Shown: positions 55,299 to 64,000, numbered from the stretch's first letter. The stretch: 64,000 nt of DNA from Streptomyces hiroshimensis (GCF_014650335.1 NZ_BMUT01000005.1:1-64000); one strand, 5' to 3'. Numbers and translations: made by a program. The notes: generated by a model from the letters alone, not told the origin.

Positions 55299-55435
55299 GC
55301 CCCATGCGGGGCTCAGGGCGGGGAGTAGTTGGCGCCCCGTGCGGGGCATGGGGCGGGGAGCAGTTGCCGCCTCATGCAGGGCATGGGGCCATGGGACGAG
55401 GCATGGGGCATGGGGCGGCCGGTCAGCGCCCCATG
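55299..55435 (+). repeat. Mixed-orientation short hairpin-repeat array
   Basis: Copies at 55299 (GCCCCATG), 55334 (GCCCCGTG), 55347, 55382, 55402 and 55409 (CATGGGGC) and 55428 (GCCCCATG). Unlike the other arrays both orientations are mixed, so larger hairpins are possible. The last copy lies in the 3' end of the response-regulator gene and supplies its final codons (GMGR). Confidence 0.8.
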
Positions 55436-56148
55436 CCCGGGGTGACCAGACCGCTCTCGTAGGCGACGACGACCGCCTGTGCACGGCTGCAGAGGCCGAG
55501 CTTGGCCATCGCACGGTTGAGGTGGGTCTTGACGGTGGCCTCGCTGATGACGAGCTCGGCGGCGATCTCGGCGTTGGACAGGCCCCGTGCGGTGGCGCGC
55601 AGTACCTCCAGCTCCCGGCCGGTCAGCGCCTCAAGGGCGGCGCCGGGCGGCGCAGCGGCGCCGACGCCGGCGCGCTGGGTGAACGCCTCGACGAGGCGGC
55701 GGGTGACGCTGGGCGCGAAGAGTGTGTCGCCCCCTGCCACGGCCGTGACGGCCGCCAGGAGCCGCTGCGGGCCCGCGTCCTTGAGGAGGAAACCGGCCGC
55801 GCCGGCGCGCAAGGCCGCATACACGTACTCGTCGAGGTCGAAGGTGGTCAGCACCAGGACACGGGGCGGAGGGGGCGGCGCGTCCCGCAGGATGCGCTCG
55901 GTGGCCGTGATGCCGCTGAGGTCGGGCATCCGGATGTCCATGAGGATCACGTCGGGCCGGTGCTTCGCGGCGAGCGCTATGGCCTCCTGGCCGCCGGACG
56001 CCTCGGCGACGACCTCCATGCCGGGCGCGGCGCGCAGCAGGGCGGCGACGCCGGCGCGGATGAGTACCTGGTCGTCGACGACGAGGACACGGATGTCCCC
56101 CGTGGGGCCCGTATCAGGGGCCTTGGTCTCTCCGGCCTTCCCAGTCAT
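55423..56148 (-). CDS. NarL/LuxR-type response regulator
   Basis: A 241-aa response regulator: receiver domain with VVDDQ acidic pair, phospho-acceptor D71 (LMDIRMPDLSG), and conserved T/K (LVLTTFD, LLKDA), then a LuxR helix-turn-helix (LTGRELEVLRATARGLSNAEI, TVKTHLNRAMAKL). It overlaps the kinase gene upstream by 35 nt, so the two form a co-translated pair. The final codons come from a repeat copy. Target genes unknown; orthologous systems often act on membrane stress or transporter genes, of which none is adjacent. Confidence 0.93.
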   Translation of the reverse strand: MTGKAGETKAPDTGPTGDIRVLVVDDQVLIRAGVAALLRAAPGMEVVAEASGGQEAIALAAKHRPDVILMDIRMPDLSGITATERILRDAPPPPPRVLVLTTFDLDEYVYAALRAGAAGFLLKDAGPQRLLAAVTAVAGGDTLFAPSVTRRLVEAFTQRAGVGAAAPPGAALEALTGRELEVLRATARGLSNAEIAAELVISEATVKTHLNRAMAKLGLCSRAQAVVVAYESGLVTPGMGR

Positions 56149-57373
56149 CCCCCGCCGTCCCTCTCCCGTGCGACGCCGGCTGCAACGGGAGGGTGAGCCG
56201 GACCTCGAACCCGCCCTCGTCGCGCGGGCCGGCGGCCAGGGTTCCCCCGTAGATCCTGGCGCGCTCGCGCATGCCGATCAACCCGTGCCCGCCTGTCGGG
56301 TCCGGGATGGCCGGAACGTTTCCCTGCCCGGTGTCGGTGACCCGTACGGACAGCCGGTGCGAGCTGAACGCGACGTGGACGGTGGCCCGCGCGGGGCGGG
56401 CGTGCTTGATGACGTTCGTCAGCGCCTCCTGGACGACGCGGTACGCGCACAGGTCGGGGCCCGGCGCGAGGGGCCGCCACTCCCCCTCGATCCGCAGTTC
56501 CACTTCAACGCCTGCCGCCCGCACCCGGTCGGCCGTCTCCTCGAGCCGGTCCAAGCCGGGCGTCGGCTGGTACGGGCCCTCGCCAGCGTTCTCGCCAACG
56601 CCCTCCGGGCCGACGCGCAGGACGGCCAGGAGCCGGCGCAGTTCCTCCAGAGCCTCGCCGCTGGTGGCCGAGATGGTGCCGAGTGCGTTGCGCGCGGTGC
56701 CGGGGTCGGCTGTGAAGACGTAGTGGGCGAGGCCCGCCTGGACGGATATCACCGACATGTGGTGGGCGACCACGTCGTGCAGCTCGCGGGCGATGCGGAC
56801 GCGCTCCTCGGCGACGGCGCGGCGGGCGTTCTCCTCGCGCTCGCGGCGGAGCTGCTCGGTCAGCTCGGACAGGGTGCGGTTGCGGGCGGCCAACTTGCGC
56901 GCGTTGTCGCCGAACTTCCACAGGATGCAGGGCACGACCAGGGACTGGGCTAAAGCCGTCGTGATGTCGTTGTTCCGGGAGAGCAGCCCGCCAGTCACCC
57001 AGACCGCGGCGAGCACGGCGCCGCAGACCGCGGCGTGGGCCGTGCGGCGTACGGAGGCGACCGTGTACAGCGCCAGCATCAGGGCTGCACTGTTGACGAC
57101 CGGCCAGAACCCGGCCGCGATGTACCACAGCCACAAGGCGGTGGCGCCGGCGAAGACCGTGACGGGCGCGCGGCGGCGGGCTGCGAGGGAGAGGTTGATG
57201 ACGCAGATCAGCCCGTAGCCCAGGGCATCCGGCCGGTCCCAGTACCAGCCTTCGGGCGGGCGTTCACTGGCGAGCAGCAGTGCCACGACGGTGAAGCCCA
57301 CCGCCAACGGCACGTCCAGGGCCGCCCTCGGCCAGCCCGCGACATGCCGTTCCAGCGCCCGAACCGTCCGCAT
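56114..57373 (-). CDS. Two-component sensor histidine kinase
   Basis: A 419-aa kinase of the HisKA_3 (NarX/DesK-like) type. Four or five hydrophobic segments cover residues 10-150; no large sensor domain is seen. The H-box is EERVRIARELHDVVAHHMSV (His in RELHDVV), with N-box EALTNVIKHA and G-box GGHGLIGMRER. The C-terminus overlaps the regulator gene. Start: ATG 57373 (MRTVRALERH) is preferred since the N-terminus then resembles relatives; ATG 57409, 12 codons upstream, is possible. Neither has a strong SD. Confidence 0.9.
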   Translation of the reverse strand: MRTVRALERHVAGWPRAALDVPLAVGFTVVALLLASERPPEGWYWDRPDALGYGLICVINLSLAARRRAPVTVFAGATALWLWYIAAGFWPVVNSAALMLALYTVASVRRTAHAAVCGAVLAAVWVTGGLLSRNNDITTALAQSLVVPCILWKFGDNARKLAARNRTLSELTEQLRREREENARRAVAEERVRIARELHDVVAHHMSVISVQAGLAHYVFTADPGTARNALGTISATSGEALEELRRLLAVLRVGPEGVGENAGEGPYQPTPGLDRLEETADRVRAAGVEVELRIEGEWRPLAPGPDLCAYRVVQEALTNVIKHARPARATVHVAFSSHRLSVRVTDTGQGNVPAIPDPTGGHGLIGMRERARIYGGTLAAGPRDEGGFEVRLTLPLQPASHGRGTAGDDWEGRRDQGP

Positions 57374-57707
57374 CGCCGCAGGGTAGCCGCCGTGGCAGCG
57401 GTTGGGCATCGGTCAGGCGGAGGCTGTGCCGCCTACCGCGCCGGTTGGAGAAGACCTTCCGGCTACTGCGTGGGTTGAGGGAGGAATTCCACCCGTTACG
57501 GGACGACCGGCGCGCAGCCGCTCCGTACCGTCGGTGAGGTCGGCCCGGGTTGGTACGGGGGACAGGCCGACGGTACGGGGGAACGCAGTGCGCTCCGCGC
57601 TCTGGGCTGGGCACGGGGCGCACTGTGCGGGCATGAGGCCGGGCTTGCGGCAGCCGCACACGTGGCGTGGGGGCCGGCATGGGGCGGGGGGGCATGGGGC
57701 GAGGCGG
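57374..57707. other. Intergenic region between kinase gene and quinone oxidoreductase gene
   Basis: This 334 bp gap should contain the promoter of the two-component pair. Its left part has no recognisable gene. The right part carries short hairpin repeats (CACGGGGC 57612, CATGAGGC 57632, CATGGGGC 57678 and 57693), the last ending 8 nt before the oxidoreductase stop codon. Confidence 0.65.
57612..57700 (+). repeat. Short hairpin-repeat cluster
   Basis: Four copies of the CAYGRGGC family (57612, 57632, 57678, 57693) directly after the quinone oxidoreductase gene; steps of 20, 46 and 15 bp. Less regular than the other arrays. Confidence 0.65.
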
Positions 57708-58667
57708 TCAGTCGCCGACCGTGAGCACGATCTTCCCGGCGGTGCGGCCCGTCTCCCCGAGTTCGTGTGCCTTGGCGGCCTCCGCGAGCGGCAGGACAGC
57801 GGCGATCTCGGTGCGCAGCCGCCCGGACTCGACGAGCTCGCTGATGCCCCGCAGGCCCGCCAGGTCGGGCTCGACCATCATGCGCACGGCGCGGATGCCG
57901 CGCTCGCGCGCCTCGGCGAGGACCGGCTCCGTCAGGGGGAGCAGCGAGACGAGGGTGCCGCCGGCGCGGAGAGTACGCAAGGAGCGGGCCGGGTAGTCGC
58001 CACTGATGGACTCCACGACGGCGTCGAGGCCGCTGAGCTCCTCGGCGAAGTCCTGCTCGCGGTAGTCGATGAGTTCGTCGGCTCCGAGGCCCCGCAGGAA
58101 CTCGTGCTTGGCGGCGCTTGCGGTTCCGATGACGTACGCGCCCCGCGCCTTGGCGATCTGGACGGCCAGGTGGCCCACGCCGCCCGCAGCCGCGTGGATC
58201 AGCACGCGCTGCCCCTCGGTGACGCGGGCGGTGTCCACGACGGCCTGCCACGCCGTGAGGGCGGCGAGGGGCAGTGCAGCGGCCTGTACGTGGTCGAGAC
58301 CTTGCGGCTTGGGGGCGAAGTGCCGGGCGGGCGCGGCGACGTACTCGGCGTACGCGCCGGCCGGGTGCGGGAAGCGCGGCATGCCGTACACCTCGTCGCC
58401 CGGGGCGTACAGCGTCACGCCGTCGCCGACCGCCTCGACCACACCCGAGACGTCGAAGCCGAGACCGAAGGGCGGGGTGTCCCCGGTGTAGTAGTAGCCG
58501 CGCGCCCGGGTCTTCCAGTCGACGGGGTTGACCCCCGCGGCCCGTACCCGCACGAGGATCTCGGTGGGCCCCGCCACGGGGCGGTCGGTCTCGGCCAGGC
58601 GCAGCACCTCGGGGCCGCCGGCGGACTCCTGACGGATGGCGTGCATGCGGGCGGGGGCTGCGTTCAT
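57708..58667 (-). CDS. NADP-dependent zeta-crystallin-like oxidoreductase
   Basis: A 319-aa medium-chain reductase of the quinone oxidoreductase (zinc-free) group: VRVRAAGVNPVDWKTR, GFDVSGVVEAVGDGV and the dinucleotide motif AAAGGVGHLAVQIAKARGA, with no Cys/His zinc ligands. The expected activity is NADPH-dependent reduction of quinones or enones. ATG 58667 has GGAG 9 nt upstream; the open frame further upstream is not protein-like. It is a single gene between repeat clusters; no regulator is adjacent. Confidence 0.9.
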   Translation of the reverse strand: MNAAPARMHAIRQESAGGPEVLRLAETDRPVAGPTEILVRVRAAGVNPVDWKTRARGYYYTGDTPPFGLGFDVSGVVEAVGDGVTLYAPGDEVYGMPRFPHPAGAYAEYVAAPARHFAPKPQGLDHVQAAALPLAALTAWQAVVDTARVTEGQRVLIHAAAGGVGHLAVQIAKARGAYVIGTASAAKHEFLRGLGADELIDYREQDFAEELSGLDAVVESISGDYPARSLRTLRAGGTLVSLLPLTEPVLAEARERGIRAVRMMVEPDLAGLRGISELVESGRLRTEIAAVLPLAEAAKAHELGETGRTAGKIVLTVGD

Positions 58668-58995
58668 GGCGGTGGGCTCCTTGCGGTCGTTCTGTTTCGA
58701 TGCCCCCAGACTTCCGGAGATCACGAACGACAACGAGTGGCCTGACTGCCACGGTTCGCAAGAATCCGGCCAGACGGGTCGCGAGGTTGCCCTGGGGCCG
58801 CAGTCGCCCCAGCCGACGGCACGAGGCCACCGCACGGGGCTGCTGCATGGGCCCGCCTCCCTCGCCCCATGCGGTTCGGCAGGCAGCCGGAGGGGCACGG
58901 GCAGGAACACAGACGGCCGGGGCGCGCACGGAGCGCGCCCCGGCCGTCAGGCGGGACTCCTCTACCTGCAGGCGCGTGCCTTCAGGTAGTTGCTA
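58668..58995. other. Intergenic region between oxidoreductase and aldehyde dehydrogenase genes
   Basis: This 328 bp gap contains the promoter of the leftward oxidoreductase gene (not resolved), a pair of repeat-family copies (CATGGGCC 58844 and GCCCCATG 58864, 20 bp apart), and the aldehyde dehydrogenase terminator. No protein-like frame was seen. Confidence 0.6.
58912..58948. terminator. Aldehyde dehydrogenase gene terminator
   Basis: A perfect 16-bp stem (GACGGCCGGGGCGCGC / GCGCGCCCCGGCCGTC) with a 5-nt loop, 47 nt after the stop codon. Confidence 0.85.
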
Positions 58996-60441
58996 CTACA
59001 GGGCCAGACCCGTCAGGACGAGCACACGCTCGTAGGTGTAGTCGTCCATCGCGTAGCGCACGCCCTCGCGCCCCACGCCGGACTGCTTGGCGCCGCCGTA
59101 GGGCATCTGGTCCGCACGGTAGGACGGGACGTCGCCGATGATGACGCCACCGGTCTCCAGTGCACGGTGCGCCCGGAACGCCGTCTGCAGATCGTGCGTG
59201 AAGACACCGGCCTGCAGGCCGTAAGGAGAATCGTTGACCGCGGCGAAAGCGGCCTCCTCGCCCTCGGCCTTGGTGATCGTCAGGACGGGGCCGAAGACCT
59301 CCTCGCAGGCGATGGTCACGTCGGCCGGCACGTCCGCGAGCACGGTCGGGGCGTAGGTCGCGCCGTCGCGCTTGCCGCCGGTGAGGAGAGTGGCGCCCTT
59401 CTCCACAGCCTCGTCCACCCAGGACTCCACCCGCTTGGCGGCGTCCTCGCTGACCAGCGGGCCGACGTCCGTCGCGGCGTCCGACGGGTCACCGGTGACC
59501 TGCGCCTCGACGGCGGCGACGACCTTGGGCACGAGGCGCTCGTACAGCGAGGCGTCCGCGATGACCCGCTGCACCGAGATGCAGGACTGGCCGCCCTGGT
59601 AGTTCGAGAAGGTCGCGATGCGCTGCGCGGCCCAGTCGAGGTCCTCCTCGGAGGACCAGTCGGCCAGGACCACGGCCGCGCCGTTGCCGCCGAGCTCGAG
59701 GGTGACGTGCTTGCGGGGGGCGGAGTCGAGGATCGACCAGCCCACCGGCCCGGAGCCCGTGAAGGAGATGACCGGCAGGCGCTCGTCCTGGACGAGGGCC
59801 GGCATACGGTCGTTCGGGACCGGCAGCACGCTCCAGGAGCCCGCCGGCAGGTCCGTCTCGGCCAGGATCTCGCCCAGTACGAGGGAGGAGATCGGGGTCG
59901 CCGGAGCAGGCTTGAGGATGATCGGCGCGCCGACGGCGATCGCCGGGGCGACCTTGTGGGCGCTCAGGTTCAGCGGGAAGTTGAACGGCGCGATGCCCAG
60001 CACGGTGCCGCGCGGGAAGCGGCGGGTCAGCGCCAGGCGGCCGGTGCCGCCCGCGTCGGTGTCGAGGCGCTGCGCGTCACCGGCGTTGAAGCGGCGGGCC
60101 TCCTCGGCGGCCCAGCGGAAGACGGAGACGGCACGGCCGACCTCGCCTCGGGCCCACTTGATGGGCTTGCCGTTCTCGGCGGAGATGAGCTGGGCTATCT
60201 CCTCGGCGCGCTCGGTGAGCCGCTTCGCGACGTGGTCGAGGGCGGCGGTCCGCACGTGCGCGGGCGTCGCCGCGAACTCCTCTCGGACGGCGTGCGCGGC
60301 GGCCACGGCCTCCTCGACCTGCGCCTCGGTGGGCACGCTCACGGTGCCGACGAGACGGCCGTCCCAGGAGTTCGTGACGTCGAAGGTCTCCTCGCCGGTG
60401 GCCTCGCGGCCGGCCAGCCAGAACGCGTGGGGAGCAGTCAC
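58996..60441 (-). CDS. NAD(P)-dependent aldehyde dehydrogenase
   Basis: A 481-aa aldehyde dehydrogenase with the Rossmann region IAPFNFPLNLSAHK, the catalytic Glu in LELGGNG and the catalytic Cys in YQGGQSCISVQR. The sequence is closest in feel to the glyceraldehyde/succinate semialdehyde group; the physiological substrate is uncertain. GTG 60441 (VTAPHAFWLAG) is the start that gives the usual length; GGAAGG lies upstream. A PucR-type regulator is encoded upstream on the same strand and probably controls it, as such pairs (often with an aminotransferase in GABA or polyamine breakdown) are common in Streptomyces. Confidence 0.92.
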   Translation of the reverse strand: MTAPHAFWLAGREATGEETFDVTNSWDGRLVGTVSVPTEAQVEEAVAAAHAVREEFAATPAHVRTAALDHVAKRLTERAEEIAQLISAENGKPIKWARGEVGRAVSVFRWAAEEARRFNAGDAQRLDTDAGGTGRLALTRRFPRGTVLGIAPFNFPLNLSAHKVAPAIAVGAPIILKPAPATPISSLVLGEILAETDLPAGSWSVLPVPNDRMPALVQDERLPVISFTGSGPVGWSILDSAPRKHVTLELGGNGAAVVLADWSSEEDLDWAAQRIATFSNYQGGQSCISVQRVIADASLYERLVPKVVAAVEAQVTGDPSDAATDVGPLVSEDAAKRVESWVDEAVEKGATLLTGGKRDGATYAPTVLADVPADVTIACEEVFGPVLTITKAEGEEAAFAAVNDSPYGLQAGVFTHDLQTAFRAHRALETGGVIIGDVPSYRADQMPYGGAKQSGVGREGVRYAMDDYTYERVLVLTGLAL

Positions 60442-60612
60442 AATCCCGGCCCTTCCCAAGTGGTGTGGATATTGCTCCCCCACGGTAGGTGCGGGGCGGC
60501 CGGGCGCCGATTGTCCGCGGTGGAGCAGTACCGGGGCGGGGGGCACCGCAATGGCGGAGTGGCGGGTGCCTCATGCGCCCTCAGGGCCGAGGACCGCCCG
60601 CCGTCGCAGCGG

Positions 60613-60620
60613 CATGGGGC
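60613..60620 (+). repeat. Single CATGGGGC repeat copy
   Basis: One copy in the 218 bp gap between the regulator and aldehyde dehydrogenase genes, 40 nt after the regulator stop; again just 3' of a leftward gene. Confidence 0.55.
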
Positions 60621-60659
60621 CCACGCCTGCGCCCCGTACGGCGCGTCAAGACCTGGGTG

Positions 60660-62315
60660 CTACTCCTGTCCCGAGGCCGAAGTCGCCTTCAGGGCCAGCC
60701 ACAGCTCCATACGGACGTCGGGATCATCGAGGGAGCGGCCAAGGATCTCCTCCACCCGGCGCATGCGGTAGCGCAGCGTGTGACGGTGGACGCCGAGGTC
60801 CGCCGCCGCCGCGTCCCACTGGCCGTGGCGGGAGAGCCAGGCGCGCAGGGAGGCGACGAGGTCGCCGCGGCCCGTCGCGTCGTGCTCGCGGAGTGCCCGC
60901 AGCATGCCGTCTGCGAAGGCACGTACCGCATCGTCCGCGAGGAGCGGCAGCACCGAGCCGGCGGCGACCTCTTCGTGCTCCACGAGGACCCTGCCGCGGC
61001 GGCGTGCGACGGACAGGGCCTGCTCCGCCTGGCGGAAGGCCGCCGCGGCGGCGATGGGCCCCGCGGGGGCGGACAGGCCGATGACGAGGTCGCAGGCGGG
61101 GGCGGCGGCGCTGCGGTCCCGGGGCCGTGCCTTCGTCCCGCGGCGGGCTTCTATGGCCCGGGCGTGTTCCCCGCATGCCGCGGCGACCGCCCCTCCGTCA
61201 GGCGCGAGGACGACGAGCCGTTCGCCGTCCGGGACGACCAGCAGCGGCTCCGCCACGCGGCCCGCGGCGGTCTCCAGGGCGTCCGCGAGTACGGCGAGCG
61301 GCTCCACGGGAGGCTCGGACTCCCCCTCCGGGCCGACGCTGTCAGCGTCGGTGGGCGCGTCCGCCGCCTCCGCGACGATCATCCGGAAGGGTGCGTCCAG
61401 CAGGCTGCCGTACAGGTCTCCGGCGACGGCCCGTGCATGGTCCGGTTCGCCGGCGAGGAGCATGCGCAGCAGTGCCGCACCCAGTCGCTGCTCCGCCTCC
61501 TGCAGGGCCCGGGAGCGCTCGGTGGTGAGGGTGAGGAGGGCGATCGCGGAGTGCACGGCGTAACGCTCGGCGGTGCCCAGGGGCGCGCCCGTGCCGACGG
61601 CGAGGACTCCGCGTGCACGCCGCCCCGAGCCGAGGGACTGCAGTTCGACCCGGTCGGCGCCTTCCTCTGCGGGATCCGTTCCCACGACGGCCGTGGCGGG
61701 CGCGGGGCGCTCCCGCAGCCGCTCGACGTCCGCTCCGAGGCGCGCGGCCCGGCGCGCGGCCCACTCGGGCGCCGCCGCGACGACGGCGCCCGAGGCGTCG
61801 TACAGCGCCGCCCACCCGTCGAGGTGCGCGGCGAGCCTGGCGACGAGGGCCGCCGGCCCGTCCGGGCCGAGTGCGGCCCGGGTCAGTTCGCGCTGGGCCT
61901 CGAAGCCGGCCGTCACCGCCCGGTACTGGTCGGCCGCGATGGCCGCGGACACCGCCTTAGTGATGGCGATGAAGGGCGTACGGCGGGGCACCTCCAGCAG
62001 GGGCAGGCCCTCGTCCCGTGCGGCGTCGACCAGAGCCTCAGGCACCTGCTCGTAGTTGACGCCGACCGCGAAGCCGAGGCCGACGACGCCTGCGCGCACG
62101 AGGCGGCGGACATACTGCCGCATGGCCTCCGGATCCTCCGCGTCGATCTTCAGCGCGGTGATCAGCAGCAGCTCGCCGCCGTCCATCCACGGCACGGGGT
62201 CGGCCAGCTCGCTGACGTGTGCCCAGCGGACGGGCCTGTCCAGCCGGTCCTCCCCCGCGAGGACCGCGAGCTTCAGCGCGGAGTGGTGGACGAGTGAGGC
62301 GAGCGTGAGGGGCAT
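60660..62315 (-). CDS. PucR-family transcriptional regulator
   Basis: A 551-aa regulator: N-terminal PucR domain (PLTLASLVHHSALKLAVLAG and VRWAHVSELADPVPWMDGGE), a GGDEF-like/CdaR middle region, and a C-terminal helix-turn-helix (AAAADLGVHRHTLRYRMRRV) ending in VRMELWLAL. ATG 62315 has GAAGGT upstream. PucR-type proteins sense metabolites and activate neighbouring catabolic genes; the aldehyde dehydrogenase gene just downstream is the natural target. Normal length. Confidence 0.92.
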   Translation of the reverse strand: MPLTLASLVHHSALKLAVLAGEDRLDRPVRWAHVSELADPVPWMDGGELLLITALKIDAEDPEAMRQYVRRLVRAGVVGLGFAVGVNYEQVPEALVDAARDEGLPLLEVPRRTPFIAITKAVSAAIAADQYRAVTAGFEAQRELTRAALGPDGPAALVARLAAHLDGWAALYDASGAVVAAAPEWAARRAARLGADVERLRERPAPATAVVGTDPAEEGADRVELQSLGSGRRARGVLAVGTGAPLGTAERYAVHSAIALLTLTTERSRALQEAEQRLGAALLRMLLAGEPDHARAVAGDLYGSLLDAPFRMIVAEAADAPTDADSVGPEGESEPPVEPLAVLADALETAAGRVAEPLLVVPDGERLVVLAPDGGAVAAACGEHARAIEARRGTKARPRDRSAAAPACDLVIGLSAPAGPIAAAAAFRQAEQALSVARRRGRVLVEHEEVAAGSVLPLLADDAVRAFADGMLRALREHDATGRGDLVASLRAWLSRHGQWDAAAADLGVHRHTLRYRMRRVEEILGRSLDDPDVRMELWLALKATSASGQE

Positions 62316-62414
62316 GGCACCTTCGGAGGGGCGTCGTGGCAAAAGTGCCGTCGCGTATGAACATCTGTGACCGATTCTGCCTCAGTGGAGCAATCACCGG
62401 TAACACGAGCCGGT

Positions 62415-64000
62415 TCACCGCTGCAGATCGACGAGCACCGGCGGCGCGCTGTTCCCCCGCACGGAGGTCACGGACAGCACGGCATGCCCCGCAGGCACCG
62501 CGTGCGCCAGCTCCGACGCGGACCAGCGCTCCCGTTCCACCTTGCGCACCGTCACCGACTGGGCGGTCACCGCGCGCCCCGTGACCAGCCTGCGCACCAC
62601 GTGAGTGACGCGGGTCAGCGGCTCGTGGGCAATGACCTGACGGTCGGTGACGTCGCGGGTCTCCACCCACTCCTTGCCCCACACCTCCGCGAAGCGCGCC
62701 CCGTCCCAGGTGGTGACGCCGGAGAACGCCATGCGGCAGCCGACGGAGCCCAGCAGCGCACTGCGCAGGGACTCGGGTACGTCGTCGAGCGTACGGAGGG
62801 TGAGCAGCGCCCCCGCATTGGCCGAACGGAGCCGCGCCAGGCCCCGTACGGCCTCGGGGGTGACGGCGTGGGTGGCGTCGTCGAGGACGAGGCACGCGAA
62901 GAGGGAGCGGTCGCCCCGGGCGACCGCGCACTCCGTGAACTGGGCGAGGACGAGCCGGGCCAGCATCCGTGACGCCTCGGCGTGCCCGCGCTCGGGCAGG
63001 TCGATCCGTACGCGCAGGGGGTGCTCCAGGGCGCGCAGGGAGAAGGTGCGCGAAGGGTCGGTGGTGTCGAAGAAGCGAGCGAAGGCGGGGCGGTCGAGCA
63101 GTGCGAGGCGGTCGGCGAGCATGGGGCCCGCGTCACCGGGGCGGTGCGCCTGGCGCTCCCGCGCGTCGATCTCGCGGATGAGCGCTTCCTGCCCCGCGTC
63201 CGTGAGGGCGGCGCGCAGGGAGGCCACAGCGGCGGGCGTACCGTCCAGGAGCTCGCGCAGTTCGGGGACGGACGGGAAGCGGCCGTGAGCGGCCCGGTAG
63301 GGGCCGAGGATCTGCGCCAGGGCGGTCGCGGCCCGGCGGCCACCCTCACCCGGCAGTGTGGCGGTGAGGTCGCCCACGAGGCCTTCGGCGAGGACTGCGG
63401 CGGCCTCGTCGGGGTCGTCGGTGCCGCCGTAGAGGTCGAGGTCATACGCGGAGTCCGGTCGGCCGATGCGCACCACGACGTCGAACGCCCCGTCGGGCGC
63501 GAGCCCCGCCCCCGCCGCGCCGACCGCGACGACGGCCGCCCGGCCGGCGAGCGCCTGCAGGCACAACGACTCCAGGACGGGGCGGCTCAGCCGGTCCGTC
63601 TTGCCGCTGCCGGGCGGCCCGACGGCGAGCAGGGAGGTACCCAGCAGACGGGGGTCGAGGGCGAACCCGGTACCCCGGTGCAGGTAGGGGTTGCGCTCGT
63701 CGTCCACGGCGGTGCCGATGCGCACCTGCCGGGTGACGAGGTCGTGGCGCGCGGCGCGTACGGGCAGATCGCGCGCACCGGACGGGTGCGCGCAGGCGGC
63801 CGCCCCGTGCCGCAGAACGGCTTCGGTGAACGCGGCGAGCCGTCCCGGCTGCACGCGTACGGTCTGCCAGGCGCGCTCGATACGGGAGTGGTCGACGTCG
63901 TTCATCAGCCCGGCCCGCGCTTCCGCGGCGAGCCGTTCCGCCGCCTCATGCGCGCCCGCGGCGCGCAGCTGGGGCCAGTCGGCCGGGTCCTGGTGCGGAC
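62415..64000 (-). CDS. VirD4/TraG-like P-loop ATPase, 5' end outside window (partial)
   Basis: At least 528 codons of an ATPase with P-loop AVGPPGSGKTDRL and an acidic Walker B LFACLVLDD, in the style of conjugation coupling (VirD4/TraG) ATPases. The nearest ATG is 63905, but the frame stays open with coding-like sequence to the window edge (HEAAERLAAEARAGL just upstream), so the gene most likely starts beyond 64000. It lies 99 bp upstream of the PucR gene. Such orphan ATPases are conserved on Streptomyces chromosomes; a transfer function is not shown and no relaxase is nearby. Confidence 0.8.
   Translation of the reverse strand, partial: PHQDPADWPQLRAAGAHEAAERLAAEARAGLMNDVDHSRIERAWQTVRVQPGRLAAFTEAVLRHGAAACAHPSGARDLPVRAARHDLVTRQVRIGTAVDDERNPYLHRGTGFALDPRLLGTSLLAVGPPGSGKTDRLSRPVLESLCLQALAGRAAVVAVGAAGAGLAPDGAFDVVVRIGRPDSAYDLDLYGGTDDPDEAAAVLAEGLVGDLTATLPGEGGRRAATALAQILGPYRAAHGRFPSVPELRELLDGTPAAVASLRAALTDAGQEALIREIDARERQAHRPGDAGPMLADRLALLDRPAFARFFDTTDPSRTFSLRALEHPLRVRIDLPERGHAEASRMLARLVLAQFTECAVARGDRSLFACLVLDDATHAVTPEAVRGLARLRSANAGALLTLRTLDDVPESLRSALLGSVGCRMAFSGVTTWDGARFAEVWGKEWVETRDVTDRQVIAHEPLTRVTHVVRRLVTGRAVTAQSVTVRKVERERWSASELAHAVPAGHAVLSVTSVRGNSAPPVLVDLQR

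Overview
The window is chromosomal DNA from a Streptomyces-type actinomycete. Evidence: very high GC with G/C-rich third codon positions, GTG and TTG starts next to strong Shine-Dalgarno (SD) sequences, ThyX instead of ThyA, RNase J beside dapA/thyX, a single-protein IF-2 with a long Pro/Gly/Ala-rich N-terminus, and a type VII secretion (T7SS) locus laid out as in streptomycetes. Gene order matches, as I remember it, the S. coelicolor block from rnj through the ESX cluster to dxr. No database search was run; identifications come from reading the proteins.

Layout. (1) 1-826: the 5' end of a leftward rRNA operon (16S start) with its long leader and promoter. (2) 827-11290: leftward housekeeping genes: rnj (RNase J), dapA, thyX, then rpsO-pnp-M16 protease-dapB-TPR membrane protein, with two small rightward membrane-protein genes in between. 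(3) 11604-30010: a complete T7SS/ESX locus in alternating transcription units: eccD, eccC, a DUF397 gene, esxA/esxB, mycP, eccB, eccE, a small conserved partner, a membrane-anchored beta-propeller protein and an EspI-like MinD ATPase. (4) 30120-42897: the leftward rimP-nusA-ylxR-infB-DUF503-rbfA-truB translation block, then a very large trypsin-like/STAND-NTPase/repeat protein and ribF. (5) 43067-45223: a rightward trio: lipoprotein, ferritin-like protein and a degenerate aminoglycoside-phosphotransferase-like protein. (6) 45418-52787: leftward dxr-rseP-ispG (MEP pathway plus intramembrane protease), two GNAT acetyltransferases and proS. (7) 53188-64000: accessory metabolism and regulation: acyl-CoA dehydrogenase, two-component system, quinone oxidoreductase, aldehyde dehydrogenase, PucR-type regulator, and a VirD4/TraG-like P-loop protein that runs off the window end.

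The most unusual thing I see is a family of tiny hairpin repeats, consensus (C)CGC-AYGGG-GCG(G), read on the other strand as CCGCCCCATGCGG. They form arrays with a period close to 22 bp at 5.8, 45.3, 53.0 and 55.4 kb, with scattered copies elsewhere. The arrays lie almost always just 3' of leftward genes, and one set is inside the lipoprotein reading frame. I do not recognise it as a described element. Other leads: a trypsin-like protein fused to a STAND NTPase with altered catalytic residues, a related palindrome in both divergent T7SS promoter regions, a mycosin with a long charged insert, and a hairpin that would hide the proS ribosome-binding site.

How the genes work together: rnj, pnp and rpsO cover RNA decay and ribosome assembly; dapA and dapB feed lysine and peptidoglycan; rimP to truB handles ribosome maturation and translation initiation; dxr and ispG make isoprenoid precursors. 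The EccB/C/D/E-MycP machine would export the EsxA/EsxB pair, with the EspI-like ATPase and the beta-propeller protein as probable accessories.
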